Assembly: GCA_937895345.1 (NCBI GenBank)
Contig: CALAWP010000079.1
Span: 1 to 64,000, forward strand
DNA: 64,000 nt
Direction of reading: 5' to 3'
DNA from: an uncultured Paenibacillus sp.
GTDB taxonomy: Bacteria > Bacillota > Bacilli > Paenibacillales > Paenibacillaceae
Part shown: positions 50,248 through 59,817 of the stretch, one piece after another
How positions within the stretch are numbered: the stretch's first letter is position 1
Layout of the letters: each line of letters opens with the position of its first letter
Translations under genes and position numbers: made by a program
Notes under the pieces: generated by a model
The model's input: only the letters and a program-made list of their open reading frames with translations
The model's database searches: none
Told to the model about the DNA's origin: nothing

Positions 50248-53200
50248 CTAACGCACCTCGAATTCTCTCATGCCGAAATGATAGTCGCCCTCTTCGTCCA
50301 GATAATAATCGAAGGATGTCTGAGCATGCCCCTCGCTGTCCCGAACGCTTACCTTCCAGTAATACACGCCCGGCTTCAAAGCATCGATCTCCAGCCGCGT
50401 TTCCTTCAGGTCCGTTGCGGAAGTCAACACCTGTGCAAACAACGGATCGGACGCTATCGCCACATCATAGAACAAGTCGTCGCCTTGAAGATCGTATGAA
50501 ATGTCCCAGCTAAATATCGTCTTTCCGCCCTCGTGAACGACATCATGCTGATAGAACGGCTTCGGTTTTTCCAGATCCTCCAGGAACCGTTCGATCGCGC
50601 GGTCAGGCGTATCCTTCAAAACTTGCAGCTCCTTCTCGAAATCGCTGTTCAATCCAGGCAAATAACGAATGTCCGGATCGCGGTACAGGAAGGGCTCGAC
50701 AACCGGGCGGTAGCTGTCCACCAGCCGGCTTACGGTGTCCCGGTTGATGTAGGCGCTGATCTCCTCAACTTTGACCTTCAATTGCTCGACGTGCTCAGGG
50801 TTGCGGAAGTAACGGTTATGCAGCACGGAGCCCCAGTAATTGCTCAAGCCGTTTTGCCAAAGCTGGATGCTCTCTTTGTTGCGCTGAAGTTCCCATCCGC
50901 CGTCATAATCCCAAGGGAGGAAATACCATTTATTTGAGTTCAGCGGCGAGTACAGAAAAAAGTTGTTGGCGTCCGTATCCATGTTGTCCATTAAAATATT
51001 GGCCGCCGTCCAGGTCAGGAAGTTGTCCAAGTCAAAATGAGCGGCCACGACATCTTCGATGGACTTTGTATAGTCGTTTACGTCCTCCAGCATTTGAATC
51101 AGCTTCCCATGCTCCTCGCGTCCTTTTATTTCAAGGATGGTTTCAAAGAGCTCCTTGTTGTATCCCGGATCGTCGTGTTCCTTGATTTGTTCCTCGTAAC
51201 GGAAAAACTCAAAGAACGCCACTTTATACAAATGCCCGTTGCGATCCAGCATATGCGATTCCAGAAACCGCTTGTTTGGCTGCTCGACATGCGTATACAA
51301 GCCATAGTCCACATATCCCGCATCCCCGGCACCCGCCGACAGATCCTTCACGTACAAATGAACAAACTGGGTGCGCAGGCTCGTCATGTCCGGAATCGAT
51401 TCAAACAGATCGAAGCTGAGCTTATTGCGCACGCGCGACAAATCCAGTACATGCTTGTTCAAATTCAGTGTGCGCTGACCTTCCCACAGGCCCGCTTCAT
51501 CGTTAAGTTTGATTCGATACGACTTCTGGGGAGCATACCATGCCGTGTTGCCGCGAAGCGTGATGGTTGCATTAGCCTGGTCCGTACCGTATCCGAACAT
51601 GCCCGATTTGGGCCCTCCGCCGTTCATTTCCCCTTCTTGTAGGATAATGTTCAGCTTCGTACCTTTGCCGTTATCCGGAATCCGGTTCAAGCCGTACCAA
51701 TCGATCGGATCGGCCGCATTCGGCTTGTCCGGCAATACCGTAATGTACAGCGTCTTTAGCGAATCGTCTTGGTCGCGCTCATATATTCGTTTGTCCTCCG
51801 TCAGCTTATCGGAAGTGATAGGAGGCAAGAACACCGTTTCGCCTGCGGCCTCCGGACCCGACGGCCCTTCACCTGTCGCGGCGTCCGTGCAGCCGGACAG
51901 CAAAAGTACGGCGATAAGCAGAACCGATACGGAAATTCCCGGATTGGCGAACAACGATCTTTCCCTGGTTCGCTTCGTTTGATTGACGGGCTGCGAACAG
52001 AACGTGTAATAATCGATATTTCGCAGGACGTACAGCACCCTGCCGATGGTGACGCCAAGCGCGATGAAGGAAGCGATAAACATGCCGAGTCCGTCGTACG
52101 ACAAATGCATCATCCAATACGAACAGACAAGGTTCAGCGCAACGAACAACGCTCCGATCCACAACACGCCTTTACGATCGTCGAAATACATCAGAATATG
52201 AATAAGCACAAACATAACAATGAACAAGAAATATCCCAACGCCAATATGTTGAACAGATCGAGCTGCGCCATCGTAAAACCGATCTTCGGCAAAAACTTG
52301 ATGCCCAAAGCGACGGCCAGCACCGTAAACAGCAATTGAATTTCCATCAGAAAGCTGATTTCCCGCACCAGCGTTTTTTGCATTTTCTTTTTCGCTGCGG
52401 CGATGTCGGCCAAGGTGCCCCCGTTCAATATTTGCAAATAATAGAGACGGAACTTCTCGTAGAAGGAGGTTTCCACCGATACGACAAAGGTAACGAGCGT
52501 AGGCATGACGGACAGAAACGCGTAAAAGACCGGCAGGTCATAGAACGGCATCACCCGAAAACGGTCGGCTACCTCGGATCCTTGCGGTCCCCACCAATAA
52601 ACGAAATTGTGCAAATAGACGCCCGAATAAACAAAGCAGCCGGCAAAAAACAAAGAGCCGTATTTGCGGAAATACTTTAGAAAATCGAAGTAGTATTCGG
52701 TCCCGCCCTTCGGAAACTTTTGCTCGAAATGGTAAAACGACAATACGGCAATCACGAAGAAGCCAATGTCCAATCCGAACAATGCCGCGGTCGTACCTTG
52801 GAGATCGGTAAATTGAAACAGCAGCCAGCCTCCAAGAAGCGCGCAAATGCCGCCGAAAATAAAACCGCGGGCGATTCTCATATAATCCTTCAGGGCGGAC
52901 AGGTATACTCCTTGGAGCCATATGACGATCAGTTCCATGAAGAAAAAGTAAGCGGCCACCTTGTAGTCGAGTTCCGCCGTTACGCCGCTCAAAAACCAGA
53001 CGGCCGCGATCGATCCGATCGGGAGCATGACCATAAGCGATCCGTAAAAAGACGACATCAGCCGGTCATACTTCTTTTCGAACAGCATATCCGCCACGTA
53101 ACGGGTAATAACAATGGACATTCCGCTTGTCAGTACGATGGAAAAAATAAAGCAATAAGAAACCGTCGCGATGTAGAGCTCCCAATCCGTATAACCGCTG

Positions 53201-53358
53201 TCGTATGCGGTCATCATCCTCTGAAGGGCAATTATAAGCACCATGCAAAGAATCATGGGCCCTACGGTGGCCAACGAGGAATAAGCGTACGCTCTGACGT
53301 TGTTGATCAGCCCTTGTTCGCGAAACAGCCTCCTAAGCTCGAAGCCGATCCCTGCCAT
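50248..53358 (-). CDS. pelG: PelG-type polysaccharide exporter fused to a CotH-type kinase
   Basis: 1036 residues. Residues ~1-455 match PelG (MAGIGFELRRLFREQ start, ~12 membrane helices, MOP-flippase type, TRYVADMLFEKKYD, FYEKFRLYYLQIL). After a short basic linker comes another hydrophobic segment with a lipobox-like end (ISVSVLLIAVLLLSGC, Cys ~487). The rest is CotH: TLRGNTAWYAPQKSYRIKL, NLNKHVLDLSRVRNKLSFDL, YGLYTHVEQPNKRFL, DNFLTWTAANILMDNMD and FLPWDYDGGWEL, plus a C-terminal Ig-like domain. AAGGAGG before the ATG at 53358; it overlaps pelF by 26 bp. The extra helix would put CotH outside. A TTG start near 51955 with AGGGAAAG could also yield a separate lipoprotein. Confidence 0.88.
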   Translation of the reverse strand: MAGIGFELRRLFREQGLINNVRAYAYSSLATVGPMILCMVLIIALQRMMTAYDSGYTDWELYIATVSYCFIFSIVLTSGMSIVITRYVADMLFEKKYDRLMSSFYGSLMVMLPIGSIAAVWFLSGVTAELDYKVAAYFFFMELIVIWLQGVYLSALKDYMRIARGFIFGGICALLGGWLLFQFTDLQGTTAALFGLDIGFFVIAVLSFYHFEQKFPKGGTEYYFDFLKYFRKYGSLFFAGCFVYSGVYLHNFVYWWGPQGSEVADRFRVMPFYDLPVFYAFLSVMPTLVTFVVSVETSFYEKFRLYYLQILNGGTLADIAAAKKKMQKTLVREISFLMEIQLLFTVLAVALGIKFLPKIGFTMAQLDLFNILALGYFLFIVMFVLIHILMYFDDRKGVLWIGALFVALNLVCSYWMMHLSYDGLGMFIASFIALGVTIGRVLYVLRNIDYYTFCSQPVNQTKRTRERSLFANPGISVSVLLIAVLLLSGCTDAATGEGPSGPEAAGETVFLPPITSDKLTEDKRIYERDQDDSLKTLYITVLPDKPNAADPIDWYGLNRIPDNGKGTKLNIILQEGEMNGGGPKSGMFGYGTDQANATITLRGNTAWYAPQKSYRIKLNDEAGLWEGQRTLNLNKHVLDLSRVRNKLSFDLFESIPDMTSLRTQFVHLYVKDLSAGAGDAGYVDYGLYTHVEQPNKRFLESHMLDRNGHLYKVAFFEFFRYEEQIKEHDDPGYNKELFETILEIKGREEHGKLIQMLEDVNDYTKSIEDVVAAHFDLDNFLTWTAANILMDNMDTDANNFFLYSPLNSNKWYFLPWDYDGGWELQRNKESIQLWQNGLSNYWGSVLHNRYFRNPEHVEQLKVKVEEISAYINRDTVSRLVDSYRPVVEPFLYRDPDIRYLPGLNSDFEKELQVLKDTPDRAIERFLEDLEKPKPFYQHDVVHEGGKTIFSWDISYDLQGDDLFYDVAIASDPLFAQVLTSATDLKETRLEIDALKPGVYYWKVSVRDSEGHAQTSFDYYLDEEGDYHFGMREFEVR

Positions 53359-54775
53359 GCGCAGAACCTCCTTCCAATTGTTCATACAGCTTGCGATAAT
53401 TGCTGATCACGTCGGTTTGACGATAGTGGCGCGCTACCCGCAGCCATGCGTTTCGTCCCATTTCTTCTCTTAACTCGCGATTCTTGCACAATCTGACCGC
53501 TTCGTGCGCCAGTTGCTCGTAATGCATGACCGGGACGACGCAACCCGCCGCGCCAATGCCGTCGTCTCTGCCTTCCAGCAGTTCCCGGCAGCTCCCGACA
53601 TTAGTGGCTACGAAAGGCTTTGAACACGCCATGCCTTCCAATATGGCCAGCGGCTGTCCCTCGCTGATGCTGGTCAGCATAAGCAAATCCATCTTGCCCA
53701 AATAATCCTTTACATTGACCGATCCGGTAAAGTGAACATCCTCCAGCTCCAAAGCATGCATCAATTGCATGCATTCTTCGTAATAGTCCTCGTCCTCCTC
53801 GTAAGGCCCCATAATATAAAACTCCGCATTGGAAACCTCCCGTTTAATCAGGGCGAAGCTCTGAAGCATGGTCTTGATGTCCTTGATCGGCACAACGCGA
53901 ACGATCGCGCCGATTCTTACTTTTCCGTCCCCGGGCGGGCCCTCCAGCCCTTCATAATCGGCGGTGCTGACCCCGTTCGGAATGAGCCGAATCTTGGACT
54001 CGTCGCAGCCAAGCTCGATCTGGATCTCCCGATTGCGATTGAAGAGAGTAGTGACGGCATCCGCTTCCCGATAGGCGCATTCCGACAGCCGATAAAAATA
54101 TTGAATCCATAAATCCTTGAAGTATCCTTTAACCCAATCGGCTTTAATGATTTCTTCTTCGCGTTCCCGCGAATAAATGCCGTGCTCGGTGAGCAGAAAC
54201 GGGCGCCGGTGCACTTGCTTGGCCAACGCCCCGACGACGCCCGCATAACCCGTGGATACGCTATGGTAAATATCGGCCTCCGGAATATCGTTTCGAATCG
54301 TCATGAACAGCGGAAGAATCATGGAACGAACGGTCCAGAACATTTCCGTAAACGGCACCAGAGGGTACTTGTTGCGGCACAGCTCTTCCAGCGTGTCGAA
54401 AAAGTCCTTGCTCGTCAAAAAATCCGAAACGTTGCGGAAGCTCCGGCTTCGCAGCAGCTCGAACAATTCGCTCCAATCCAGCTCCGAATCTTGCCCCAGC
54501 AAAGCCTGAATATTTTGCCGGTCGGACGCTTCCAGACGAAACCGTTTGCCCCATTTGCCCTCCTCTTCCATATAGGCGTCAAGGAACGTTTCTTTCACTT
54601 CGACGACATTGGGCGGAAGCTTGTACTTGAATGCACCCTTTTGTTTGGTGCTCGCCCCTATCGCATAAATGACAAATTCATGCTCCGGCATTTGCATGGC
54701 CATATGATGGATCCAACTGGATACTCCCCCGGTAATGTAAGGATAAGACCCTTCCGCTACGATGCATATTCTCAT
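53333..54775 (-). CDS. pelF: PelF glycosyltransferase (GT4 family)
   Basis: 480 residues, cytoplasmic. The N-terminus CIVAEGSYPYITGGVSSWIHHM is the PelF signature; HSVSTGYAGVVGALAK and LTEHGIYSREREEEI (written as LTEHGIYSREREEE) follow. Rossmann motifs of GT-B: IPNGVSTADYEG, ILEGMACSKPFVATNVGSC with the EX7E-like pair. PelF polymerises GalNAc/GlcNAc from UDP-sugars. It starts 4 bp after the PelA stop and overlaps pelG. It should act with PelG, PelD and PelE at the membrane. Confidence 0.95.
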   Translation of the reverse strand: MRICIVAEGSYPYITGGVSSWIHHMAMQMPEHEFVIYAIGASTKQKGAFKYKLPPNVVEVKETFLDAYMEEEGKWGKRFRLEASDRQNIQALLGQDSELDWSELFELLRSRSFRNVSDFLTSKDFFDTLEELCRNKYPLVPFTEMFWTVRSMILPLFMTIRNDIPEADIYHSVSTGYAGVVGALAKQVHRRPFLLTEHGIYSREREEEIIKADWVKGYFKDLWIQYFYRLSECAYREADAVTTLFNRNREIQIELGCDESKIRLIPNGVSTADYEGLEGPPGDGKVRIGAIVRVVPIKDIKTMLQSFALIKREVSNAEFYIMGPYEEDEDYYEECMQLMHALELEDVHFTGSVNVKDYLGKMDLLMLTSISEGQPLAILEGMACSKPFVATNVGSCRELLEGRDDGIGAAGCVVPVMHYEQLAHEAVRLCKNRELREEMGRNAWLRVARHYRQTDVISNYRKLYEQLEGGSAHGRDRLRA

Positions 54776-54779
54776 GATT

Positions 54780-56633
54780 TCACCCGCCTAACCCGATTGA
54801 AAAGTTGGAATCATATACGGACACCAGATACGTATTCCGATCAATGCGCCCTACGGAACAATTCACTTGCCGAGTAATCTTCTTGTCCGAACGGAGCACA
54901 AAATATAGCGGTCCGGCATGATCGTGGTTCACAACGCTGCCTTCCAGCCCGTTCGCTCCCCGCGTGACCCGAACCTCTGCGCGAAGAGATTTCGCCATAT
55001 CCAATCCCGCTTCCGTCGCCGTCATGTCTCGCAGCCAGGGATAAGTCTTATCCAGCCGGGAAAGCATTGCAGAAAAATCTTCATACAGCTTCTCCCAAGT
55101 TTGCTTGCGGCTTCTCGTCTCATCCAGCAAGTCGTCCGGGTGGATGAAATGGGAAAACACGCCGTGCGTTGTCATCGCATTCGCTTCAAGCCAATGGTAG
55201 TAAGGTACGTCATAATAACCCGAAGTTACCCGAGGCATTTCGATAATGCCGTCCGGAGCCACCTCGTACTCCTGCACATAGGCTTTGTTGGAATAATCCG
55301 TATCGTACAGCGACGCAATGACGGCCAAATCCGGCCATGCCTGCTTCAACGCCTCACGCCCCTCCCGGCTGAGCACATTGGAAGGGGGAACATAGGTCAT
55401 TAGCGTGTAGTTCGGAAACGCGCTCTTGACGAAATCCAGCACTACCCGGATCGATTCCTCCATATGTCTCCGGTTGGGCCAGATGGCGTAGCCAAGTTCC
55501 TTGGCGATCTCCTCGTTCTGCTGCAGCGACTGATGGTTATAGCCGTGAATGCCCAACTCGCCGCCGCTCTTGATCACTTCCCGGCCGTAGGCGATCAAAT
55601 GATGCCGTTCCTGGTCGATCGGGTCCTTGAACGGGGGAGTCACTTGATCGTTGTAAGTTTGAATAGCCACAGCCGTATAAATAATGTCATACTTCTTGGC
55701 AGCCTTCAGCATATCCGGCCACCAGACTTGCTGATAGAACGTAGGAATATCCAATCCGTATTCCCTGTAAATCGTCGCGTCGAGGCCTTTGCGGATCGGA
55801 GCCGGAAAATCGTCGATATAAAACACTTTGGAATTGAAAATCGGATACATAAAATCCGGCTTCAGCAAGCTGATGCCGCCGGCGATCATTCCGCGGCTTC
55901 CCTTCAAATTGAGGATGCTTCCGTTAAATACGATAAAGGTTCCTTCCCCGTACTGCCGTTTCCACATTAGCGGAATGCCCTCCAGACTTTCCGCCAGCAA
56001 GTCGGCCTCGTTGTCCAGCTCGACGGGAAGGGACGCATTGTAGAGAAAGTCCTCCCCCGTTTCCAATCCCTCTTCTCCGAGCAATACGTTGGACGTGAGC
56101 CTGATGCCCATCGTGCTTACGGGATAATTAAAGGAAAGAATGCCTAATTTCCGATAAAGCTGATGATAAAATCCGTTAATTTCGAGAGTTTGCATAAAAT
56201 AAACGGAACCCCCGTTATACACGAATTCCGACAGCCGGTCCGCGCCTAAGCTGCCACCATCGATCATCCCCGTTGCCATCAGCATGGCGGTGCAGCCTTC
56301 GGTCGAGAAGGCGTCTTTCGACAAATCCGTGACCAGCGAATCGCGTTTCATATACGACAGCGTTTGTTCGGCATTGCGCATAATCAGCTCGCTGGCCTCA
56401 TCCTCCGAACGGTAAACGATGCAATAGGTTTCGTCCGTCATCGCGACTGCCTCTTGAGTCCCGTCAACCTGCAGCACCTGGGACACAAGCTCCTGGCGCT
56501 CCGATACAAGCTTTTCATTCTGATTGAACTGCAGTACAAATTGCGATCTTGCGATTTGAGTCAGAATGGCAAGCGCAAGAATGACAATAAGAATAATATA
56601 CACATTGCGTTTGAACGATATTTCTCTTTTCAT
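54780..56633 (-). CDS. pelA: PelA-like membrane-anchored polysaccharide deacetylase (DUF2194 type)
   Basis: 617 residues. One N-terminal membrane anchor (VYIILIVILALAILTQIA), then an extracytoplasmic part: a Rossmann-like glutamine-amidotransferase-type region (~60-260; GTFIVFNGSILNLKG) and a deacetylase-like barrel with YIDDFPAPI (~269-277), GELGIHGYNH (His-x3-His, ~359), TYVPPSNVLSREG and SHFIHPDD (~491), ending in a beta-sandwich. It would remove N-acetyl groups from the nascent polymer, giving it positive charge. No glycoside hydrolase domain is present, as in Gram-positive PelA. GAAGGAG before ATG. Confidence 0.85.
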   Translation of the reverse strand: MKREISFKRNVYIILIVILALAILTQIARSQFVLQFNQNEKLVSERQELVSQVLQVDGTQEAVAMTDETYCIVYRSEDEASELIMRNAEQTLSYMKRDSLVTDLSKDAFSTEGCTAMLMATGMIDGGSLGADRLSEFVYNGGSVYFMQTLEINGFYHQLYRKLGILSFNYPVSTMGIRLTSNVLLGEEGLETGEDFLYNASLPVELDNEADLLAESLEGIPLMWKRQYGEGTFIVFNGSILNLKGSRGMIAGGISLLKPDFMYPIFNSKVFYIDDFPAPIRKGLDATIYREYGLDIPTFYQQVWWPDMLKAAKKYDIIYTAVAIQTYNDQVTPPFKDPIDQERHHLIAYGREVIKSGGELGIHGYNHQSLQQNEEIAKELGYAIWPNRRHMEESIRVVLDFVKSAFPNYTLMTYVPPSNVLSREGREALKQAWPDLAVIASLYDTDYSNKAYVQEYEVAPDGIIEMPRVTSGYYDVPYYHWLEANAMTTHGVFSHFIHPDDLLDETRSRKQTWEKLYEDFSAMLSRLDKTYPWLRDMTATEAGLDMAKSLRAEVRVTRGANGLEGSVVNHDHAGPLYFVLRSDKKITRQVNCSVGRIDRNTYLVSVYDSNFSIGLGG

Positions 56634-56634
56634 C

Positions 56635-57528
56635 TCATGCTCCTTCCGACCAGAACCTTACGAGCGTCAGTGCGCGATTGGACAGACGCACGGGCGATTG
56701 CTTCAAACGGTCCAAAGCAGCGAACAGCTTATCCGGAGATTTCGTTTCGTAATAAACCTTCATCAAGCACAAATAAGCGTCTTCGGATAAGGGGTATTTG
56801 GCTTCGTAAAGACGACCGGTCGCTTCGGCATCCGCCAGCAGCCCCAGCTTCAGCTCCGTCTCCGCTTTATCCCGGTAAGCCCATTCGTCATCGTCGGAGA
56901 TCGCGATTAATTGTCCGAGAACGGAAATATACGTGTATTGATATTTATCCAACGTGCGCTGGTCCAGAAACCCGCTCCTCATAAATCCTTTCAACACGTC
57001 CGCATACGTCCGGGCCGTATAAACGTCGTTTTTATCGTTTTCGTATTGAACGGACAATTCCTGCAGCGCCAGCATCAGCTTCCTCTTAACCTCCATGATC
57101 GCGCTGACGGCATAATGGGACGTTTCCGTGTCCTCATTGCCGACGGCGGTCTGCAAAATTTCCAGGTAATGCTCGGAATCCTGCTTTAACACATCGATCA
57201 TGACTCGCCTGCGCGTCTGATGCTCGCTCACGACAAGCGCGTCTTCGATCGGAATGACGTCCAGCTCCTTCTGCTTCTCCGTCCGGGCATAAATGCCCAT
57301 ACCGCGGACTTTGTGCTCCTCTTGCTGACGCTTTACGTAATCGTCAAATTGTTCATCCCGGCTGCGAATGGCCGACTTGGGCCAGAAGATCGGGAACAGC
57401 CAGCCGACGACCGGAAGCAGCGACACGATGGTCAAACGGAACAGCATATCCCGGGGCGACTTGCGATGCCGGATTCCCAATACGGCGGCCGACAGCAGCA
57501 CATATACGGCATAACTAATTCCCCACAT
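56635..57528 (-). CDS. pelE: PelE-type membrane/TPR scaffold
   Basis: 297 residues from the ATG at 57528 (AGAGGAG upstream), overlapping the preceding gene by 14 bp. Two N-terminal membrane helices (YAVYVLLSAAVLGI and IVSLLPVVGWLFPIF), then a cytoplasmic helical repeat region with DTETSHYAVSAIMEVKRKL, the PelE hallmark, and TPR-like helices. PelE links PelD to PelF in Pel systems. No catalytic residues are evident. Confidence 0.88.
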   Translation of the reverse strand: MWGISYAVYVLLSAAVLGIRHRKSPRDMLFRLTIVSLLPVVGWLFPIFWPKSAIRSRDEQFDDYVKRQQEEHKVRGMGIYARTEKQKELDVIPIEDALVVSEHQTRRRVMIDVLKQDSEHYLEILQTAVGNEDTETSHYAVSAIMEVKRKLMLALQELSVQYENDKNDVYTARTYADVLKGFMRSGFLDQRTLDKYQYTYISVLGQLIAISDDDEWAYRDKAETELKLGLLADAEATGRLYEAKYPLSEDAYLCLMKVYYETKSPDKLFAALDRLKQSPVRLSNRALTLVRFWSEGA

Positions 57529-59728
57529 GCCGGCGCTCCTCTTCCACCATGGCAAACGAAACGTCCAGCCGCTTCAGCCTTTCGAGCACCGGAGCGGCGT
57601 CCTCCGCGCTGGTGTTGGACAGCAATACGCAAAGCCGCCTGCGCTCGTTAAGTCCGCAATAGTCCGTTTCTCTTAACATGCCGGCCAATGGATGAACGAT
57701 ATCGGCCGCTTTATCCTCCTCCGGCCCTTCTAGCAGCAAATATGGCGTATTGTATTTGCGGAAGGCCTCTTTTTTGGATTCCAATATGCTGCGGAAGGCT
57801 TCAGGGAGCAACAAGGGCGTCCCTTCCAAGTACCGCTGGCCTTCAGCTGCCTGAATATAGGCGAACGCCTTGTCCAAAGCCGAAGCCGCCAGGTCAACCG
57901 TAATTTTGAATAAATTTTGATGATAGGACGAGAAATTTTCGAAAGACAGACCGTCGATCATGACGACGGCGGCAACTTCCCGACCGTGATACAAAGGCGC
58001 GCACATAAGAGGCGTACCTTCATCCAGCCGTTTGTTCACATACATGGCGCCATCCCGAATGACGGATAGCAGATAGTCGTGTTCCTCCGCCTTCAACGAC
58101 TTGGGAGGCTTGATCTGGCCGTTGCCGGAATAAGCCAACATACGCAGATAGGTGCGATTGCGGTTAACGGTATAGATCGTAACCGCCGGTGCATTCATCA
58201 CCGTTTGAACAACGTTTACCGTAGCGGTAAACACCTTTTCCGGTTCAAGACTTTCGAGCTCCTTTGTGATGGAGTAGATTTTGCCATAGCTGTCCCCGGA
58301 ATTCAGAATGCGCAGCTGCAGCTCCTCCTTAACCTCCCTGACTTCCTGATATACGCCGTTCAAAAACTCGTATTTCCCTTCCATTTCAACAATCTTCTGC
58401 TCCTGATTGTGAATCTGGGCATTTTTTCGCTCAATGGCGTACCCCACAACCAAGCCGATAAACAAGTAAATGGCAATTTGAAAAAAGAAGTCCGTATCGT
58501 ACAGAAGCGAAATGAATTCGCGTCCATCCTGCAGCTTCTGGTAAACGAAAAGGCCGATCGACATGACAACAGCCAGTATGGACTGCCGATTTCCATACAG
58601 AATGCCCATAATCGTAATATAAAAAAGCTTGGCATCGATAACACCGTATGCAGTATGCTCCTGGCTCAGCGTCAGCCAAGCCGTCAACGCAAACGCCAGC
58701 AAATTCTCTCCGTAGGGCAGCAGCCGTTTCAAGGCTTTCCCGAAAGGATTCAATCCTCCTGCGGCAGGCGCGGCAGCGGCGGCCGCTTCCCGTTTAGGCT
58801 GCTGAGCCTGGAAATAAGCGTAGGTCCGCTTCAGTCCTTCCTCCAGAGTATATAACGGAGACCAGTCCAAATCCCTTTTTACCCTGGTGTTGTCCAGCAC
58901 GGAACGATCAATGTCCCCCGGACGCTTATCCCCGTAAACGACGTTGACGGTTCCTCCGTCTCCCTTCAAGATGGCAACGACATCGTTAATGCTTTGCTCC
59001 GTTCCGGTGGACAGGTTGTAGATGCCGGTAATCGAAGAAGAGGTTGCCCGATAAATCGCGTCTGCGATGTCCTCCACGTATATAAAGTCCCGCGTCTGGC
59101 TTCCGTCTCCGTGCACGACGAGCGTCTGCCCGTTCAGCATGCGGTCGACGAACACGGCAATAACGCCGCCTTCGCCTACGGCATCTTGCCGGGGACCGTA
59201 AACGTTGGAAAAACGAAAGCCGAGCGTTTGCAAGCCATACAGCTCATTCCACTTCTGACCGTAGGTTTCGCCGGCAAGCTTGCTGATTCCGTAAGGCGAT
59301 ATGGGCGAACACTCCGCCGTTTCCTTAATGGGCAGCTCCGTCTGCGTTCCGTACGCGGCGGCGGAAGATGCATAAATCAATTTGCCGACCTTATATTTTC
59401 GCGACAAATGAAGCATATTCAGCATGCCGAGCACATTGGATTGGGAATCGGTCAACGGGTCCGACTCCGAAGAGGCCACGCTGATCTGCGCCGCCAAATG
59501 CACGACCGCGTCAAACCGGTTCGAACGGAAAATTTCCTCGCATTTCTCGTCTTCTACCGGCAAAATATAACTTTTGTGCTTAAACGAAACATGTTCTTTG
59601 CGGCCCGTGGACAGGTTGTCCAATATGTATACTTCGGCCCCTTCTTTATGAAACCGGTCTGCCACATGCGAGCCGATAAACCCGTAACCCCCCGTAATTA
59701 GAACCTTCACCTTGCTCACCACTCTCAA
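57515..59728 (-). CDS. pelD: Nucleotide-sugar C4-epimerase fused to PelD c-di-GMP receptor
   Basis: 737 residues. ~1-315: extended SDR epimerase with GGYGFIGSH, the Ser/Tyr-Lys site (YASSAAAYG, SPYGISKLAGE), GFRFSNVYGPRQ and GSQTRDFIYVEDIA; it resembles the UDP-GlcNAc/GalNAc epimerase PelX. Then an Ala-rich linker and four membrane helices (~340-435), a coiled coil, a GAF domain (~480-610) and a GGDEF-like domain whose signature is ERRRL (695-699), not GGDEF, while the I-site RETD (686-689) is kept at the right distance. PelD binds c-di-GMP at that site. The start is uncertain: TTG 59728 and two GTGs nearby, no ATG. Confidence 0.9.
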   Translation of the reverse strand: MRVVSKVKVLITGGYGFIGSHVADRFHKEGAEVYILDNLSTGRKEHVSFKHKSYILPVEDEKCEEIFRSNRFDAVVHLAAQISVASSESDPLTDSQSNVLGMLNMLHLSRKYKVGKLIYASSAAAYGTQTELPIKETAECSPISPYGISKLAGETYGQKWNELYGLQTLGFRFSNVYGPRQDAVGEGGVIAVFVDRMLNGQTLVVHGDGSQTRDFIYVEDIADAIYRATSSSITGIYNLSTGTEQSINDVVAILKGDGGTVNVVYGDKRPGDIDRSVLDNTRVKRDLDWSPLYTLEEGLKRTYAYFQAQQPKREAAAAAAPAAGGLNPFGKALKRLLPYGENLLAFALTAWLTLSQEHTAYGVIDAKLFYITIMGILYGNRQSILAVVMSIGLFVYQKLQDGREFISLLYDTDFFFQIAIYLFIGLVVGYAIERKNAQIHNQEQKIVEMEGKYEFLNGVYQEVREVKEELQLRILNSGDSYGKIYSITKELESLEPEKVFTATVNVVQTVMNAPAVTIYTVNRNRTYLRMLAYSGNGQIKPPKSLKAEEHDYLLSVIRDGAMYVNKRLDEGTPLMCAPLYHGREVAAVVMIDGLSFENFSSYHQNLFKITVDLAASALDKAFAYIQAAEGQRYLEGTPLLLPEAFRSILESKKEAFRKYNTPYLLLEGPEEDKAADIVHPLAGMLRETDYCGLNERRRLCVLLSNTSAEDAAPVLERLKRLDVSFAMVEEERRHVGN

Positions 59729-59788
59729 AATTAATAAATTGTTCCTGGTCTTGTTGCCCTATATTTCCACCAAAAAAAGATAAGGTTC

Positions 59789-59817
59789 ACTATAATTCGA
59801 CAGGTATTTTGCAAAAA
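59789..59817 (-). promoter_or_regulatory. Candidate promoter of the Pel operon
   Basis: Minus strand TTTTTG, 17-bp spacer, TATAGT, ~60 bp before the epimerase-PelD start. The -35 is poor, so a regulator or read-through from the upstream gene may be involved. Confidence 0.35.
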
